Shown one piece after another: positions 22,131-31,919 of a stretch of 54,511 bases of DNA. The stretch is taken from the IMG/VR virus record IMGVR_UViG_3300042475_000999, positions 1 through 54,511 of that record. The stretch is one strand, 5' to 3'. The stretch is from a virus. The notes under the pieces were generated by a model, which had not been told where the DNA came from, did no database searches, and saw only the letters and a list, made by a program, of their open reading frames with translations. Positions within the stretch are counted from its first letter, which is position 1, and each line of letters opens with the position of its first letter. Both the position numbers and the translations under genes were made by a program.

Positions 22131-23295
22131 CGAAGAACTGGCCCGTATGCGAGCACAGATGCTTGCTAAAGAAGAGGAAGAGCCTCCTGTCTTTGACGAC
22201 GGCGCTCGATTCTTAGGGCAAAACCCCAACATGATGCAGGTTGGCTTATTCGGCCGACCAAAGAAGCCGGTAGCACCACCAACCGCGCCCCCAGTTAACT
22301 TACAACGGCGATCGATCTTAGGCCTGACGCCTTTGCCTGCTGAGTTGCCTGCTGTGATCCCACCTGCGCAGCCAAAACTAACGCCGCAGCAAATGGAGCA
22401 GGCCGTGAAGCCGCAAGCAACGTTCCCAGGTCCGCACCCTGATGTGTACGCAGGCGGACCGTTCATGAGCATGGGTGACATGGGTGATGTAATCAAACGT
22501 CACCTTGAAGAAAGAAAACCTTGGACACCTCCAGCAGAGCGCGAAGCAACGCCGCCTGCAGCGCCATCCGCAAACCCGCTTCAGACTTTGGCAGACAAGG
22601 CACTAAACGCGCCAATGTCAAGACGCGATGTACTAAAGCGCGCAGGCCAAGCAGCATTGCAACAAGTTGTGCCAATGCCTAGTGTTACAGACGTCATACC
22701 TCAGGTTATGTCGCCATTAACTGAAGCTGTTACAACTACTGCAGCAACTGCTGCGTCTGGCATGTCGCCTGCAATTGCATCTGTACTTCGCAACATGTTG
22801 AAAGAGCGTATGGATGATGTTATGGCGTACGGCGAAGATGAGGTGCCTATAACTGTTGAAAAGTTTTTGGGGTATGCGCCTGACTTTGACCCCGCGTTGA
22901 AAAAAGATATTACGCGTGAGCTCAAAGAATACAACGACTTAACGCAAGAAAAAGGGCAATACCTTGAGCGTTATGACGACATACGCGATAGAGAGTATGA
23001 GTTAGCTGAGTACCTTGAACCGCTTGTTGATCGCATGCCCGGTGATAAAGCTTGGCAAGAATTGACTAGTCACATGGAGTTTGATGACTACTTAAACGAG
23101 CACGGCGAACTAGGCTTAGCAAAACAATTCCGCAACGCAGGCGCAACCAAGCAAGAAGTGATTGACTTTTTGGATACGTATTATATGGGCTTTGACCCTG
23201 ATGATAAAAACTTTGCGCGTGGTCTAAATAGGTTATACGCAAAACCTCTTGCACAACCAAAGCCAAAAGCAAAACCTAAGTCTAAGGGCAAATAA
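22120..23295 (+). CDS. Putative virion-associated protein with internal Tat-like motif, 391 aa
   Basis: The start overlaps the terL stop. The N-terminal half is Pro/Ala/Met-rich and low in structure (PKKPVAPPTAPPVNLQ and similar). At about residues 166-185 there is SRRDVLKRAGQAALQQVVP, matching the twin-arginine consensus S-R-R-x-F/V-L-K followed by a weakly hydrophobic stretch, but placed internally rather than at the N-terminus. The C-terminal half is acidic and helical (ITRELKEYNDLTQEKGQYLE, ELAEYLEPLVD). The family is not recognised. Location between terL and portal, with a giant protein downstream, suggests a virion or morphogenesis role. Confidence 0.55.
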   Translation: MQYDEELARMRAQMLAKEEEEPPVFDDGARFLGQNPNMMQVGLFGRPKKPVAPPTAPPVNLQRRSILGLTPLPAELPAVIPPAQPKLTPQQMEQAVKPQATFPGPHPDVYAGGPFMSMGDMGDVIKRHLEERKPWTPPAEREATPPAAPSANPLQTLADKALNAPMSRRDVLKRAGQAALQQVVPMPSVTDVIPQVMSPLTEAVTTTAATAASGMSPAIASVLRNMLKERMDDVMAYGEDEVPITVEKFLGYAPDFDPALKKDITRELKEYNDLTQEKGQYLERYDDIRDREYELAEYLEPLVDRMPGDKAWQELTSHMEFDDYLNEHGELGLAKQFRNAGATKQEVIDFLDTYYMGFDPDDKNFARGLNRLYAKPLAQPKPKAKPKSKGK

Positions 23296-23297
23296 TT

Positions 23298-26200
23298 ATG
23301 TATGAAGTACCGTTTGGCGAAGAAGGTGGTAGCGGTGACTTAGACAAGATGCGATTGGCTTTGGCCAAACAGAATAGGCCTGCGCCTACGCCGCCGTCTG
23401 CAGCTTCGCAGATCCCCGGGTATGGCAAACCAGTCCCACCTGCGCAAACAAAGCCTGACCCCTTAGGCGCGGCGGCAGGTAACTTCACCGAGTTGGCTAC
23501 AAAGTACAACCCGCTGATGATGATGAAGTCCATGCAGGAGTCTGTGCGCACTCTCAACCCAGTCCCACCAATTGCGGGCGCATGGGCTGACGTGGCGCAA
23601 AACGTACAGACCGCCGGCGCAGAGGCGATGTACGACATACTTGGCAATCCGCAAGGTATTATGAAGATGCAAAAGAACTATGTGCCTGTTACTACAGGAC
23701 GGTTCTACCAAGCACCAACAACGCAGCTAGGCAAAGAGTTTGAGACAGATGTGACCAAGGCGATGGACGCGTCCAAGATGCCTGCCGTTTGGCCTATGGC
23801 CTTGAACCAGCCAATTAGACCGCCAATTACCCCTAATGACGTCCGCGTTATGGGCGCTGAGGCCACAAGAATAGGCAGGCAAGTCAAGGATATACCTACA
23901 GACTTCTACAACGCGCAATCCGGCCTGCAGAAGTTAGACCCGATCACAGGTCAGCCAACGTATGGCGCCAAGCTTCAGGGCGTGGCTGAAAGCGTAGGTG
24001 ACATTGCTGCAGCACGCCGAGCCGAAGGCAAGAGTCTGATCCCCGGGATTCCAGATGTCGTAACGCCTGAGACAAGTCTGTATGCAGTACGCCCGCAAGG
24101 CTCACGCTTGGTACGACCCACAGTGCCTGAAGGCGCAAACCTTTCTCGCACTTGGGACAAAGAAGTTTTGGAAGATGTTAGCACTGGGCCAATGTCGCCT
24201 AGTGGAGCTTGGAACGTTATTGATAACACTGTGTTGGCGCAGGGCCCGCAACGTACGGCGTTTCGAAAGTTCATGGAAGATAAGTACAAAGAGATGTATC
24301 CGGACGCGCCGTCGATTACAGAAGCCAAAGACGCGTTTCAGACAATGTATAACAATAGAGATACAAGGGCTGCTAAGGTCTTAGAATTCTATGATGAGTT
24401 TCTCCAAGCGCCTGAAGGCGCAATTGTAGGCGCAAACAACTTACTTACACCAACTGAAGTCAAAGCTCGTCATGACGCGGCTTCGCAATGGCTTAACAGC
24501 AATTTGCTTAACTACATTCAAAAGAACGTAGGCACAGAAGGCGACCCCTTGGTTAAAGCAGCCAGTGAAGGTCTTACTTTTTTGCCTTCTGAAAAGTATG
24601 AAAACGCGTTGCAATCAACGGGTGGTAAGTCTAACGTCGAGGAAAACAGACGCAGAGGCAACATGCCTATTGAAGGCAGCCTTGCTGAGCCTATTGCAAA
24701 GAAAGAGTCTGAGCTTGCTGAGGCGCAAAGCAAGCTTAATGAGATTGAAGCCAAGCGTCGTAACTTGTCAGACATTGCCATGAAGCAAGGTTTGCCCGAT
24801 CCGGCAATGCTGCCTGAGTACGCGGCACTGACCAACCCGGTGCGCAACGCTGTTCGTGAGCGTGACAGAGTCGAAGAGCAGCTTGACAACTTAAAGCTGG
24901 GGCGTAAATATGAGGCAGCTGTTGACTATGGCGTGACTCCGCATACTGCTGAAGACTTCCTGGGTCGTAAGTTGGAGTACAGCGAACGTCAGTTCTATCC
25001 CACGGTACTAAAGACGCCTCCACAAGAAAATGTGTACCGCACATACGGCGCGCACTTGGATGCGCTAGGCTTTAATAAGTTGGCGCAAAGCTTTTACAGC
25101 GACGTTATGTCAGGCGACATACCGCTGGACAAAGTCGGTAAGATGACCGTAGAGAACTACGTACGCAAAACTGCCAAGGCTAGAGTTGATGAAGAAAGAC
25201 TTGCTAAGGAAGCGGCCAAGGCGTATAAGCGTAATGCTGAAGCAACACTGCAACAGCGCGCTGCAGCCATACCCAATGACAAGACCTTTGGCAATGCAGG
25301 TATGATTGAGCTTACCAAAGACACACCGGAGTACGACATCATTCGTACTATGAGTGAAGACACCGCGGTGTTGGATCATTGCGTAGGACAGGGTGGCTCA
25401 GCTAGAGGCAGTGAAGACAGGAACCCATGGTACGGCAATAGCCAACGTTCATATGAACCTATCCTTGACTTGGTAACAGGCCAACCTAACCCACGCGCCA
25501 GTAGTGATAGAACATCGTATGTTAACTACGTGCAAAATGGAGACAAGATTATTAGTGTGCGTGACTTGACTACGGGCTTGCCGCAAGCAACATTGCATCT
25601 TGAGCAATCTCGCATCGGCAATAGCGGCCAGCAAAAGTACAGCATTGGCTACGCATCGGGTCACCAAAATGGCGACATTGACGCCAAGTACTCAGGCGCA
25701 ATTAGGGATTACCTAAACTCAATTGCTGACGAGATCGATAGCTCGGGTCATAACTTGCAAAGCCATGCCGGTGTGTTTGACATGTATGACGGCGGCTTTC
25801 TTAATGACATGCGCAAGCAACTTAACATGAGCAAGCAGGAGCTTTCAAAGTATAACTTGGAAGATATGCTGCCACGCTTCATGACCGTGTCCGATGCGCG
25901 CGCTGCGATCAAGGCTGCTAATCTTGCCAATGCAGAACCTGCCAAAGCTGAGCTGATTGAACTAAACGCTGCAATAGAAGATGCAATACAAGAGCATGCT
26001 GATCTTATGCGCGTGGCAAGACGCAGACCAATGGATGACGCAGACCGCAATCACGTTGCCGAGTTGGAAGCCAATATAAATACTATGCGTCAGCGTATTA
26101 GAGATCTTGAGCAACCTGTGGTGGCACCTGTGCCTGCAACGCAGTCTAACATGACGTACCGCACGCCTTCACTTGTTGAGGCAAATACTATCATTGGTAG

Positions 26201-28889
26201 TCTTGATGACGTAGGCAACTCGCAGATGATTGACTTGCGCAATGATGTCAGTGAAAGAGCAAGAGAACAGTTTATGAATACGTATGCAGAGTTGGCAAGA
26301 CAGCAAGGTCTTACTACTGTGACCATAGACAACATTGCAGATTTTGGACGTGCATTAAGCGGTTTACGTGACGACATAAACGCACAGATTGCGCACAATA
26401 GAACAGCGGGCTTTGAAGGTAGGGCAGTTGCCGAGGCTTTCACAAACGTTAATGACGTACTTAATAGGCATATTGACAACTTGGCAACAGGACCGGATGA
26501 GGCTGCTGCAGTGGCTGGTGCCTTGATGGCTGACCCTGAGCTTTTTGCTAATGCGCCTGCGCCACGACAAACCGGCGCATTACCCCCTGATGAGTTTGAT
26601 GCACTAACTAGGCGCGTAATGGCAGACTTTGCTGACGACCCTGTTAGAATGAGAAACTTAATTCGCAATTTGCAGCTTGGGTTTACTGATTTACAAACAA
26701 TTGCAAACTTGCCTTTTGAGCAACAAGCAATAACAGCAGCTGCACTTGGCGACGCATTAGAACGCGCAACGCTTAACCCTAATGGTGTACCTGCGCCGCA
26801 ACCAAACAATCAGGCTGAAGTTGCACAAACAATTCGTGACATGGCTGCGCAACGCACTGAAAACTTACGACAGATTGACCCAGACTTAGGCAATCAGATG
26901 GATACCATTGTCACTGAAACTGCTGCGTTTTATTCACCTGCAACTGCGCCTCGAAGGTTTGCGAATGCTATTCGCGGTGCAGGGATTCAGGCTGAAGCTG
27001 AAGCTTTGCGCAATGCATTAGCAGCATTGGCAAACACAGTTGACTCGATTGTTGACCTCGCTGATCAACTTCCTGCGCAACTGCCTGCAGTTCGTGAGCC
27101 TGACGAGTTTGACCCCGAGACTTTCTTTAGCAACTATGTTGAAGATCTTAGACGCACAATGCCAACAGATGATCTCATACGCTTTACGCGTGAGGTTGAA
27201 AACATTGCCCAATTTTTGAGCATGCGCGATAACACTGCAGAATTTGTAACGCGTCTACGTAGAGCCGGTGATCTTGCGCAATCTGAAATTACTGAGCTTA
27301 CGTTGTATGACCTTGCAGACCAGCTTGAGACTCGTATGCAAGAGCAACAAGAAGCGCAGCATCAACGTATGCTTGAGCCTATACGCGATCGAGAGGTCTT
27401 AAGCTTACTTGCAGACCCTGAGATAGACCCTGAAAATTTACGTGCCGTAGCATTTGCAATGGATGGTATGCCTAATGAGTATTGGTCGCCTTTATCAGAG
27501 CAGTATCGACGTGATGCAGTTATGCAATTACGTGAACGTGCCAATTACGGTGAGTTCAATGCTCGAAACTTTGCTGAGCGCCTTGCAACCGACGCAGGCT
27601 TAGACCTCGTTGAATTGCGCGATACAGTGGAAGCTTTAAATAATGAGCAGTTTGATCACGAGGTTTTACGAGGCTTACCTTTTGCAGAACGTAATCGTTC
27701 GGCGCAACGTACTGCAATGGAATTGTCGCAACTTATAAACCAGATTCAAAATGGCGAAGCCATTATCCCTCAGCAAATTGCGCAAGCACCCGACTTAGCG
27801 CATATAGGCACTGATTTGCTTAGAGATCAAATCACGCAAATGGAAACTGATACTGGCGGCGTCTGGGATCGCGTGAATCAGTCTATTGATCGCGTGTTAG
27901 GCGTTGCAAGACGCCAAGGCGCGGACGCAGATGCTGTGGGTCGCGCAATTAGGCAAGGCGTGTACATGGATCCAGACTCTACGCCTATAGAGCGTGAATA
28001 CATAGCGCGTGAGGTAGTTGCAGGTTTGCAAATGGACGCGCAACGTCCTGCACTTGCGCAAGCTGATCAACGTGAATTAGGTATTGGCAATCAACGACCT
28101 GTTGAAGTCACGCCTGCGGACCAAACTGACGCCAACATGATTGTTACGGCTTTGGATGAAGCGTACTATCAAGATGCTGATTCACCGCAGCAGGCACTGG
28201 CTCAAATTAACCAGAATCTTAGCTTGTTGCGTGATAGACCTACCGCTGCATTTGACGCTATTGTAGGCCCTGCAGGCGATGAATTTACGTACTCACCCGC
28301 ACTTGTGCAGGCCATGATCAATGAGCTTGAGATTCTTCGCAGTCAGTACCAAGCACTTATTGCAGGTGGCAACGCCAATGGCGGTCCAGTTCGTGGTTAC
28401 CAAGCCGGTGGATCAGTCAAAAAACCTGAAGTTAAAACGCCGTACCTGTTCAGTGTCCCGACTTACTCTGAGACTGTGGCCTATGAGATGTACCCCGGCC
28501 AAAAAGGGCAGAATGACCAGCGGGACGCTGCAAGACACATGTTGGCGGCAGGCACGCTTTCACGTAAGTATGGACCTAAGACTGCTGAGTTCCTAGGCAA
28601 AGCACACGAGTTTACGACTTCTCCACTCCAATCTGTCAAGTCCATGTTTACGGGTAAAATGCCTGCTGACTATGATATGGATACCCACAATAACACGATT
28701 GGGGCAAGGTTGGGGCAACGTGCTAAGTCACAGGCAGAGCTGGAAGATCTTGTACAAGAAGAAGCTGAGCGCGCATCTCGTACACAAACTCAGGATAAAG
28801 CCTTCATCAAGAAGGCAAATGGTGGTATAGTCCAACAAAATCCGACTACAGACCAAATGCGGTATGCACTTATGATGCGGAGAAAATAA
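23298..28889 (+). CDS. Giant virion-associated protein with PcfJ-like and DUF6973-like segments, 1863 aa
   Basis: This is the largest complete gene, between terL and portal. Residues 1-400 are Pro/Ala-rich, then mixed alpha. About residues 685-810 read TAVLDHCVGQGG, then KIISVRDLTTGLPQATLHL, then ASGHQNGDID: the order DHCVGQ, I-S-RD--TG-P-ATL, G--NG resembles PcfJ-like domains of mobile elements. Residues about 860-1680 are long, charged, mostly helical repeats (RRVMADFADDPVRMRNLIRN, similar segments). About residues 1710-1840 contain RDAARHMLAAG, GKAHEF and DMDTHNNTIGARLG, the DA-RH / HE / D--NN--G pattern of DUF6973-like domains. An ejected virion protein with an enzymatic tail is a reasonable inference. 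A YQAGGSVKK motif precedes the last domain. Confidence 0.6.
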   Translation: MYEVPFGEEGGSGDLDKMRLALAKQNRPAPTPPSAASQIPGYGKPVPPAQTKPDPLGAAAGNFTELATKYNPLMMMKSMQESVRTLNPVPPIAGAWADVAQNVQTAGAEAMYDILGNPQGIMKMQKNYVPVTTGRFYQAPTTQLGKEFETDVTKAMDASKMPAVWPMALNQPIRPPITPNDVRVMGAEATRIGRQVKDIPTDFYNAQSGLQKLDPITGQPTYGAKLQGVAESVGDIAAARRAEGKSLIPGIPDVVTPETSLYAVRPQGSRLVRPTVPEGANLSRTWDKEVLEDVSTGPMSPSGAWNVIDNTVLAQGPQRTAFRKFMEDKYKEMYPDAPSITEAKDAFQTMYNNRDTRAAKVLEFYDEFLQAPEGAIVGANNLLTPTEVKARHDAASQWLNSNLLNYIQKNVGTEGDPLVKAASEGLTFLPSEKYENALQSTGGKSNVEENRRRGNMPIEGSLAEPIAKKESELAEAQSKLNEIEAKRRNLSDIAMKQGLPDPAMLPEYAALTNPVRNAVRERDRVEEQLDNLKLGRKYEAAVDYGVTPHTAEDFLGRKLEYSERQFYPTVLKTPPQENVYRTYGAHLDALGFNKLAQSFYSDVMSGDIPLDKVGKMTVENYVRKTAKARVDEERLAKEAAKAYKRNAEATLQQRAAAIPNDKTFGNAGMIELTKDTPEYDIIRTMSEDTAVLDHCVGQGGSARGSEDRNPWYGNSQRSYEPILDLVTGQPNPRASSDRTSYVNYVQNGDKIISVRDLTTGLPQATLHLEQSRIGNSGQQKYSIGYASGHQNGDIDAKYSGAIRDYLNSIADEIDSSGHNLQSHAGVFDMYDGGFLNDMRKQLNMSKQELSKYNLEDMLPRFMTVSDARAAIKAANLANAEPAKAELIELNAAIEDAIQEHADLMRVARRRPMDDADRNHVAELEANINTMRQRIRDLEQPVVAPVPATQSNMTYRTPSLVEANTIIGSLDDVGNSQMIDLRNDVSERAREQFMNTYAELARQQGLTTVTIDNIADFGRALSGLRDDINAQIAHNRTAGFEGRAVAEAFTNVNDVLNRHIDNLATGPDEAAAVAGALMADPELFANAPAPRQTGALPPDEFDALTRRVMADFADDPVRMRNLIRNLQLGFTDLQTIANLPFEQQAITAAALGDALERATLNPNGVPAPQPNNQAEVAQTIRDMAAQRTENLRQIDPDLGNQMDTIVTETAAFYSPATAPRRFANAIRGAGIQAEAEALRNALAALANTVDSIVDLADQLPAQLPAVREPDEFDPETFFSNYVEDLRRTMPTDDLIRFTREVENIAQFLSMRDNTAEFVTRLRRAGDLAQSEITELTLYDLADQLETRMQEQQEAQHQRMLEPIRDREVLSLLADPEIDPENLRAVAFAMDGMPNEYWSPLSEQYRRDAVMQLRERANYGEFNARNFAERLATDAGLDLVELRDTVEALNNEQFDHEVLRGLPFAERNRSAQRTAMELSQLINQIQNGEAIIPQQIAQAPDLAHIGTDLLRDQITQMETDTGGVWDRVNQSIDRVLGVARRQGADADAVGRAIRQGVYMDPDSTPIEREYIAREVVAGLQMDAQRPALAQADQRELGIGNQRPVEVTPADQTDANMIVTALDEAYYQDADSPQQALAQINQNLSLLRDRPTAAFDAIVGPAGDEFTYSPALVQAMINELEILRSQYQALIAGGNANGGPVRGYQAGGSVKKPEVKTPYLFSVPTYSETVAYEMYPGQKGQNDQRDAARHMLAAGTLSRKYGPKTAEFLGKAHEFTTSPLQSVKSMFTGKMPADYDMDTHNNTIGARLGQRAKSQAELEDLVQEEAERASRTQTQDKAFIKKANGGIVQQNPTTDQMRYALMMRRK

Positions 28890-28892
28890 TTT

Positions 28893-31433
28893 ATGGCCAC
28901 ACAGATGCCAATCCCACCGGACTTCGATCGCTTTATCGAGCCTATGTCAGACGAAGAAGTCGAAGCCGCTGGGCCTTCTGCTCTCACCATGTTTGATGAG
29001 ATGGAAGATGAGACTTCGGAAGTAGAGGAATTGCCCGATGGCTCGGCCATCGTAAGAATGGAAGATGATTCCAAAGGGCCTGAGGGTGAGCCTGACTTCT
29101 ACGAGAACTTAGCTGATGTACTTACCAGCTACGATCTCAGTAAATTAGCTCATAAGTACGTTGAGCTGATTGAGAAAGACAAAGAAGCTCGTGAAGAGCG
29201 TGATAAGCAATACGAAGAAGGTCTGCGTCGTACTGGCTTAGGCCATGATGCACCGGGCGGCGCACAGTTTACCGGAGCCAGCAAGGTTGTCCACCCTGTT
29301 ATGGCTGAGGCGTGCGTTGACTTTTCAGCTCGCGCCATTAAAGAACTATTCCCCGCCGATGGGCCGGTTAAAACCAAGATTATTGGCGAGACTACTGACG
29401 AGAAGGTAGAACGCGCCGAGCGTAAGCGCGACTACATGAACTGGCAGCTCACTGAGCAGATTGAAGAATACCGCGATGAGGAAGAGCAGTTGCTGACGCA
29501 GTTGCCGCTTGGTGGTAGCCAATACATGAAGATTTGGTACGACGAGCAGAAGCGCAGGCCTTGCGCTGAGTTTGTACCAATTGATAACGTGTACTTGCCC
29601 TTTGCAGCTGTAAACTTCTACACCGCAGGCCGCGTAACGGAAGTACAAGACATTACGCAGGAAGTATTTGAAGAACGCGTTGATAGTGGTTTATACATTG
29701 ACATTGATATTGTTCGTGCCAGCATGGAGCCTGAAGAGTCCAAGGCTGAAAAGGCAAACAATAAGATTGAGGGTCGTAAGAGCCAAGCGGATAACGTAGA
29801 CGGCGTTCGCCGTGTATATCACATCTACACTTGGCTGAACCTTGATGATGACAATTACTCAGATGGCAAGCGCGCCCCGTACATCTTGATGATTGATGAT
29901 CTAACAACCGAGGTTGTTGGCTTGTACCGCAACTGGGCTGATGGTGATGACACCATGGCCAAGCTGGACTGGTTGATTGAGTTTAAGTTCATTCCATGGC
30001 GAGGTGCTTATGCAATCGGTTTACCGCATCTTATTGGTGGCTTATCTGCAGCGCTTACCGGCGCATTGCGAGCGTTGCTGGATTCCGCGCATATTACTAC
30101 GGCGCCCACAATGCTTAAGCTCAAAGGCGCCAAGATATCAGGCCAGTCATTAACCATTGAGCCTACGCAGGTCAGTGAGATTGAAGGCGCACCGGGTGTG
30201 GATGACATTCGTAAGATTGCCATGCCATTGCCATTTAACCAGCCCTCTCCTGTGCTGCTTGAATTGCTAGGTTGGTTATCCAATGCCGCTAAGGGCGTGG
30301 TCACCACGAGCGAAGAAAAGATTGCAGACATTACATCTAACGCGCCGGTTGGCACAACGCAAGCTTTAATTGAGCAAGGCGCTGCGGTGTTTAGCGCTGT
30401 GCATGCTCGCTTGCATGACTCACAACGCCGTGTGTTGAAAGTTATTGCAAGGCTGAATAACTGGTACTTGGATGAGCAGGTCAAGGGCGACATGGTTGAG
30501 GACTTGGAAGTCACTAAAGAAGACTTTGCCAAGAACTCAGATATTGTTCCAGTGTCTGACCCTCATATCTTTGCTGAAACGCAACGGTACGCGCAGATTC
30601 AGACTTTGGCTGCACGAGCTCAGGCCAACCCTGACTTATACAACCGCCTTGCTGTTGAGAAACGAATCCTCAAGCAGATTAAGTTGCCTGACATTAACGA
30701 GGTTCTGCCTGATCCTAATGAGGTGAAGGAAATGAACCCCGCATTGGAGAATGTGGCCATGACATTTGGTCGCCACGCCGGTGCGTTCCCGCGGCAAGAT
30801 CACTTGGCTCATATTCAGGTTCACTTGGATTATTTGCAAGACCCAATGTATGGTGCCAATCCAATCATGGCTCCGGCTTTCATTCCATTGTGCTTAGAGC
30901 ATGTAAAGCAGCACTTGACCCTGTGGTATCTTAACCAAGTGGATTCTTATAGCAGCGCGGCGTTGAATAGGCCATTTAATGTTTTGAAAGAGCAGACACT
31001 GCCGCAAGGCGCGGATCAGTTGCTTGCAGCAGTTGCGCAGCATGTGCATAAGGATACTGGTGAGACCTTTAAGGCATTGCCACCTATCATCCAAAACGCC
31101 ATTGCTGCCATTAAGCAATTGTCAGGCCAACCGCCTACCGACCCCGCAACTCAAGCATTCATCCAAACCAGCATGGCAGAGACACAGCGCCGCGCTACCA
31201 AGGATCAAGCCGAGATGCAGTTGGAAGCTGCAAAGCTTCAGCAAGACATGCAACTTGCAACTCAGAAACTCCAAGCCGATATGGCTAAGAATACTGAGAA
31301 CAATCTTACGCAAGAAAGAATTAAGTCAGCGGACCTTACGCGCGATGCCGCTAACTTACAGTATGAGCAGGTTAAAACTGCTTTAGAAGCGCAGAATCTA
31401 ATTCAACAAACCCTAGGAGCTCAAAATGGCTGA
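28893..31433 (+). CDS. Portal protein, 846 aa
   Basis: This large podovirus-type portal starts three bases after the giant gene. An acidic N-terminal arm is followed by the portal core: AQFTGASKVVHPVMAEACVD near 125-145, RAIKELFP, then LPLGGSQYMKIWYDEQKRRP and FVPIDNVYLPF near 200-235, and IPWRGAYAIGLPHLIGG near 365. The C-terminal 150 residues form Gln/Lys-rich coiled coils (KLQQDMQLATQKLQADMAKN), consistent with a barrel domain. It would form the dodecameric channel at the capsid vertex, binding TerL and later the adaptor proteins. Confidence 0.92.
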   Translation: MATQMPIPPDFDRFIEPMSDEEVEAAGPSALTMFDEMEDETSEVEELPDGSAIVRMEDDSKGPEGEPDFYENLADVLTSYDLSKLAHKYVELIEKDKEAREERDKQYEEGLRRTGLGHDAPGGAQFTGASKVVHPVMAEACVDFSARAIKELFPADGPVKTKIIGETTDEKVERAERKRDYMNWQLTEQIEEYRDEEEQLLTQLPLGGSQYMKIWYDEQKRRPCAEFVPIDNVYLPFAAVNFYTAGRVTEVQDITQEVFEERVDSGLYIDIDIVRASMEPEESKAEKANNKIEGRKSQADNVDGVRRVYHIYTWLNLDDDNYSDGKRAPYILMIDDLTTEVVGLYRNWADGDDTMAKLDWLIEFKFIPWRGAYAIGLPHLIGGLSAALTGALRALLDSAHITTAPTMLKLKGAKISGQSLTIEPTQVSEIEGAPGVDDIRKIAMPLPFNQPSPVLLELLGWLSNAAKGVVTTSEEKIADITSNAPVGTTQALIEQGAAVFSAVHARLHDSQRRVLKVIARLNNWYLDEQVKGDMVEDLEVTKEDFAKNSDIVPVSDPHIFAETQRYAQIQTLAARAQANPDLYNRLAVEKRILKQIKLPDINEVLPDPNEVKEMNPALENVAMTFGRHAGAFPRQDHLAHIQVHLDYLQDPMYGANPIMAPAFIPLCLEHVKQHLTLWYLNQVDSYSSAALNRPFNVLKEQTLPQGADQLLAAVAQHVHKDTGETFKALPPIIQNAIAAIKQLSGQPPTDPATQAFIQTSMAETQRRATKDQAEMQLEAAKLQQDMQLATQKLQADMAKNTENNLTQERIKSADLTRDAANLQYEQVKTALEAQNLIQQTLGAQNG

Positions 31434-31725
31434 TGAAGGAATTAACATGCACAAACGCTTGGCAATGGGGGCAGGTGAGTCCACAGCCAAAGCTAAAGGC
31501 AAAAGTGTTATTCAAAAATACAAATCAGGCGGCAGTGTGATGTCTGAATCTCGCGTGGCAAACTTGCCTGCAAAAGGTTCAGCACCTCCACCACTTGCTC
31601 GCCCTGCTCCCGGCGCAGCCGGCAAAATTGCGACGATGAAAAAAGGCGGAGCCGCTAAGAAGATGTCTGGCTTTGCTGTAACCATTGCAATCCCCGTGAA
31701 GAAGTCTGCAGGTCGTGGCCGCTAA
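31426..31725 (+). CDS. Small basic Lys/Gly-rich protein, 99 aa
   Basis: This gene overlaps the portal end by eight bases and has AGGAG upstream. The composition is Lys, Gly, Ala and Pro (SVIQKYKSGGSVMSES, KKGGAAKKMSG, ending SAGRGR). The short motif IQKYKSGG recurs in the small protein at 35927 (IQKYKTGG). It is probably DNA- or capsid-associated; no enzyme motif is visible. Confidence 0.6.
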   Translation: MADEGINMHKRLAMGAGESTAKAKGKSVIQKYKSGGSVMSESRVANLPAKGSAPPPLARPAPGAAGKIATMKKGGAAKKMSGFAVTIAIPVKKSAGRGR

Positions 31726-31727
31726 AC

Positions 31728-31919
31728 ATGGCTATTCTTGCAGATTTCATTGGTCAAATTAAGCAAAGGCAAGATCAAATTGCTGAATCCCTAGTTCAGG
31801 GAAACGCAGTCAATTTTGAAACCTACCAGCGCTTAGTTGGCCAGCACCAAGGCTTGGAGGAAGCCTTGTCTATCATTAATCAACTTTTAGAAGAGGAAAA
31901 GAATGTCGAACGACGTTGA
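31728..31919 (+). CDS. Small coiled-coil protein, 63 aa
   Basis: The start lies two bases after the previous stop. The whole protein is an amphipathic coiled coil (ADFIGQIKQRQDQIAESLVQ, LEEALSIINQLLEEEKN). It overlaps the co-chaperonin gene by 17 bases. It may be a scaffold or chaperone accessory; there is no recognised family. Confidence 0.6.
   Translation: MAILADFIGQIKQRQDQIAESLVQGNAVNFETYQRLVGQHQGLEEALSIINQLLEEEKNVERR

Noticed and set aside
26090-26809. Long antisense open frame (239 codons) inside the giant gene
   Set aside because: It is antisense to a continuous 1863-residue frame, has a Ser/Ala/Leu-rich composition typical of a reverse-frame shadow, and has no ribosome site.
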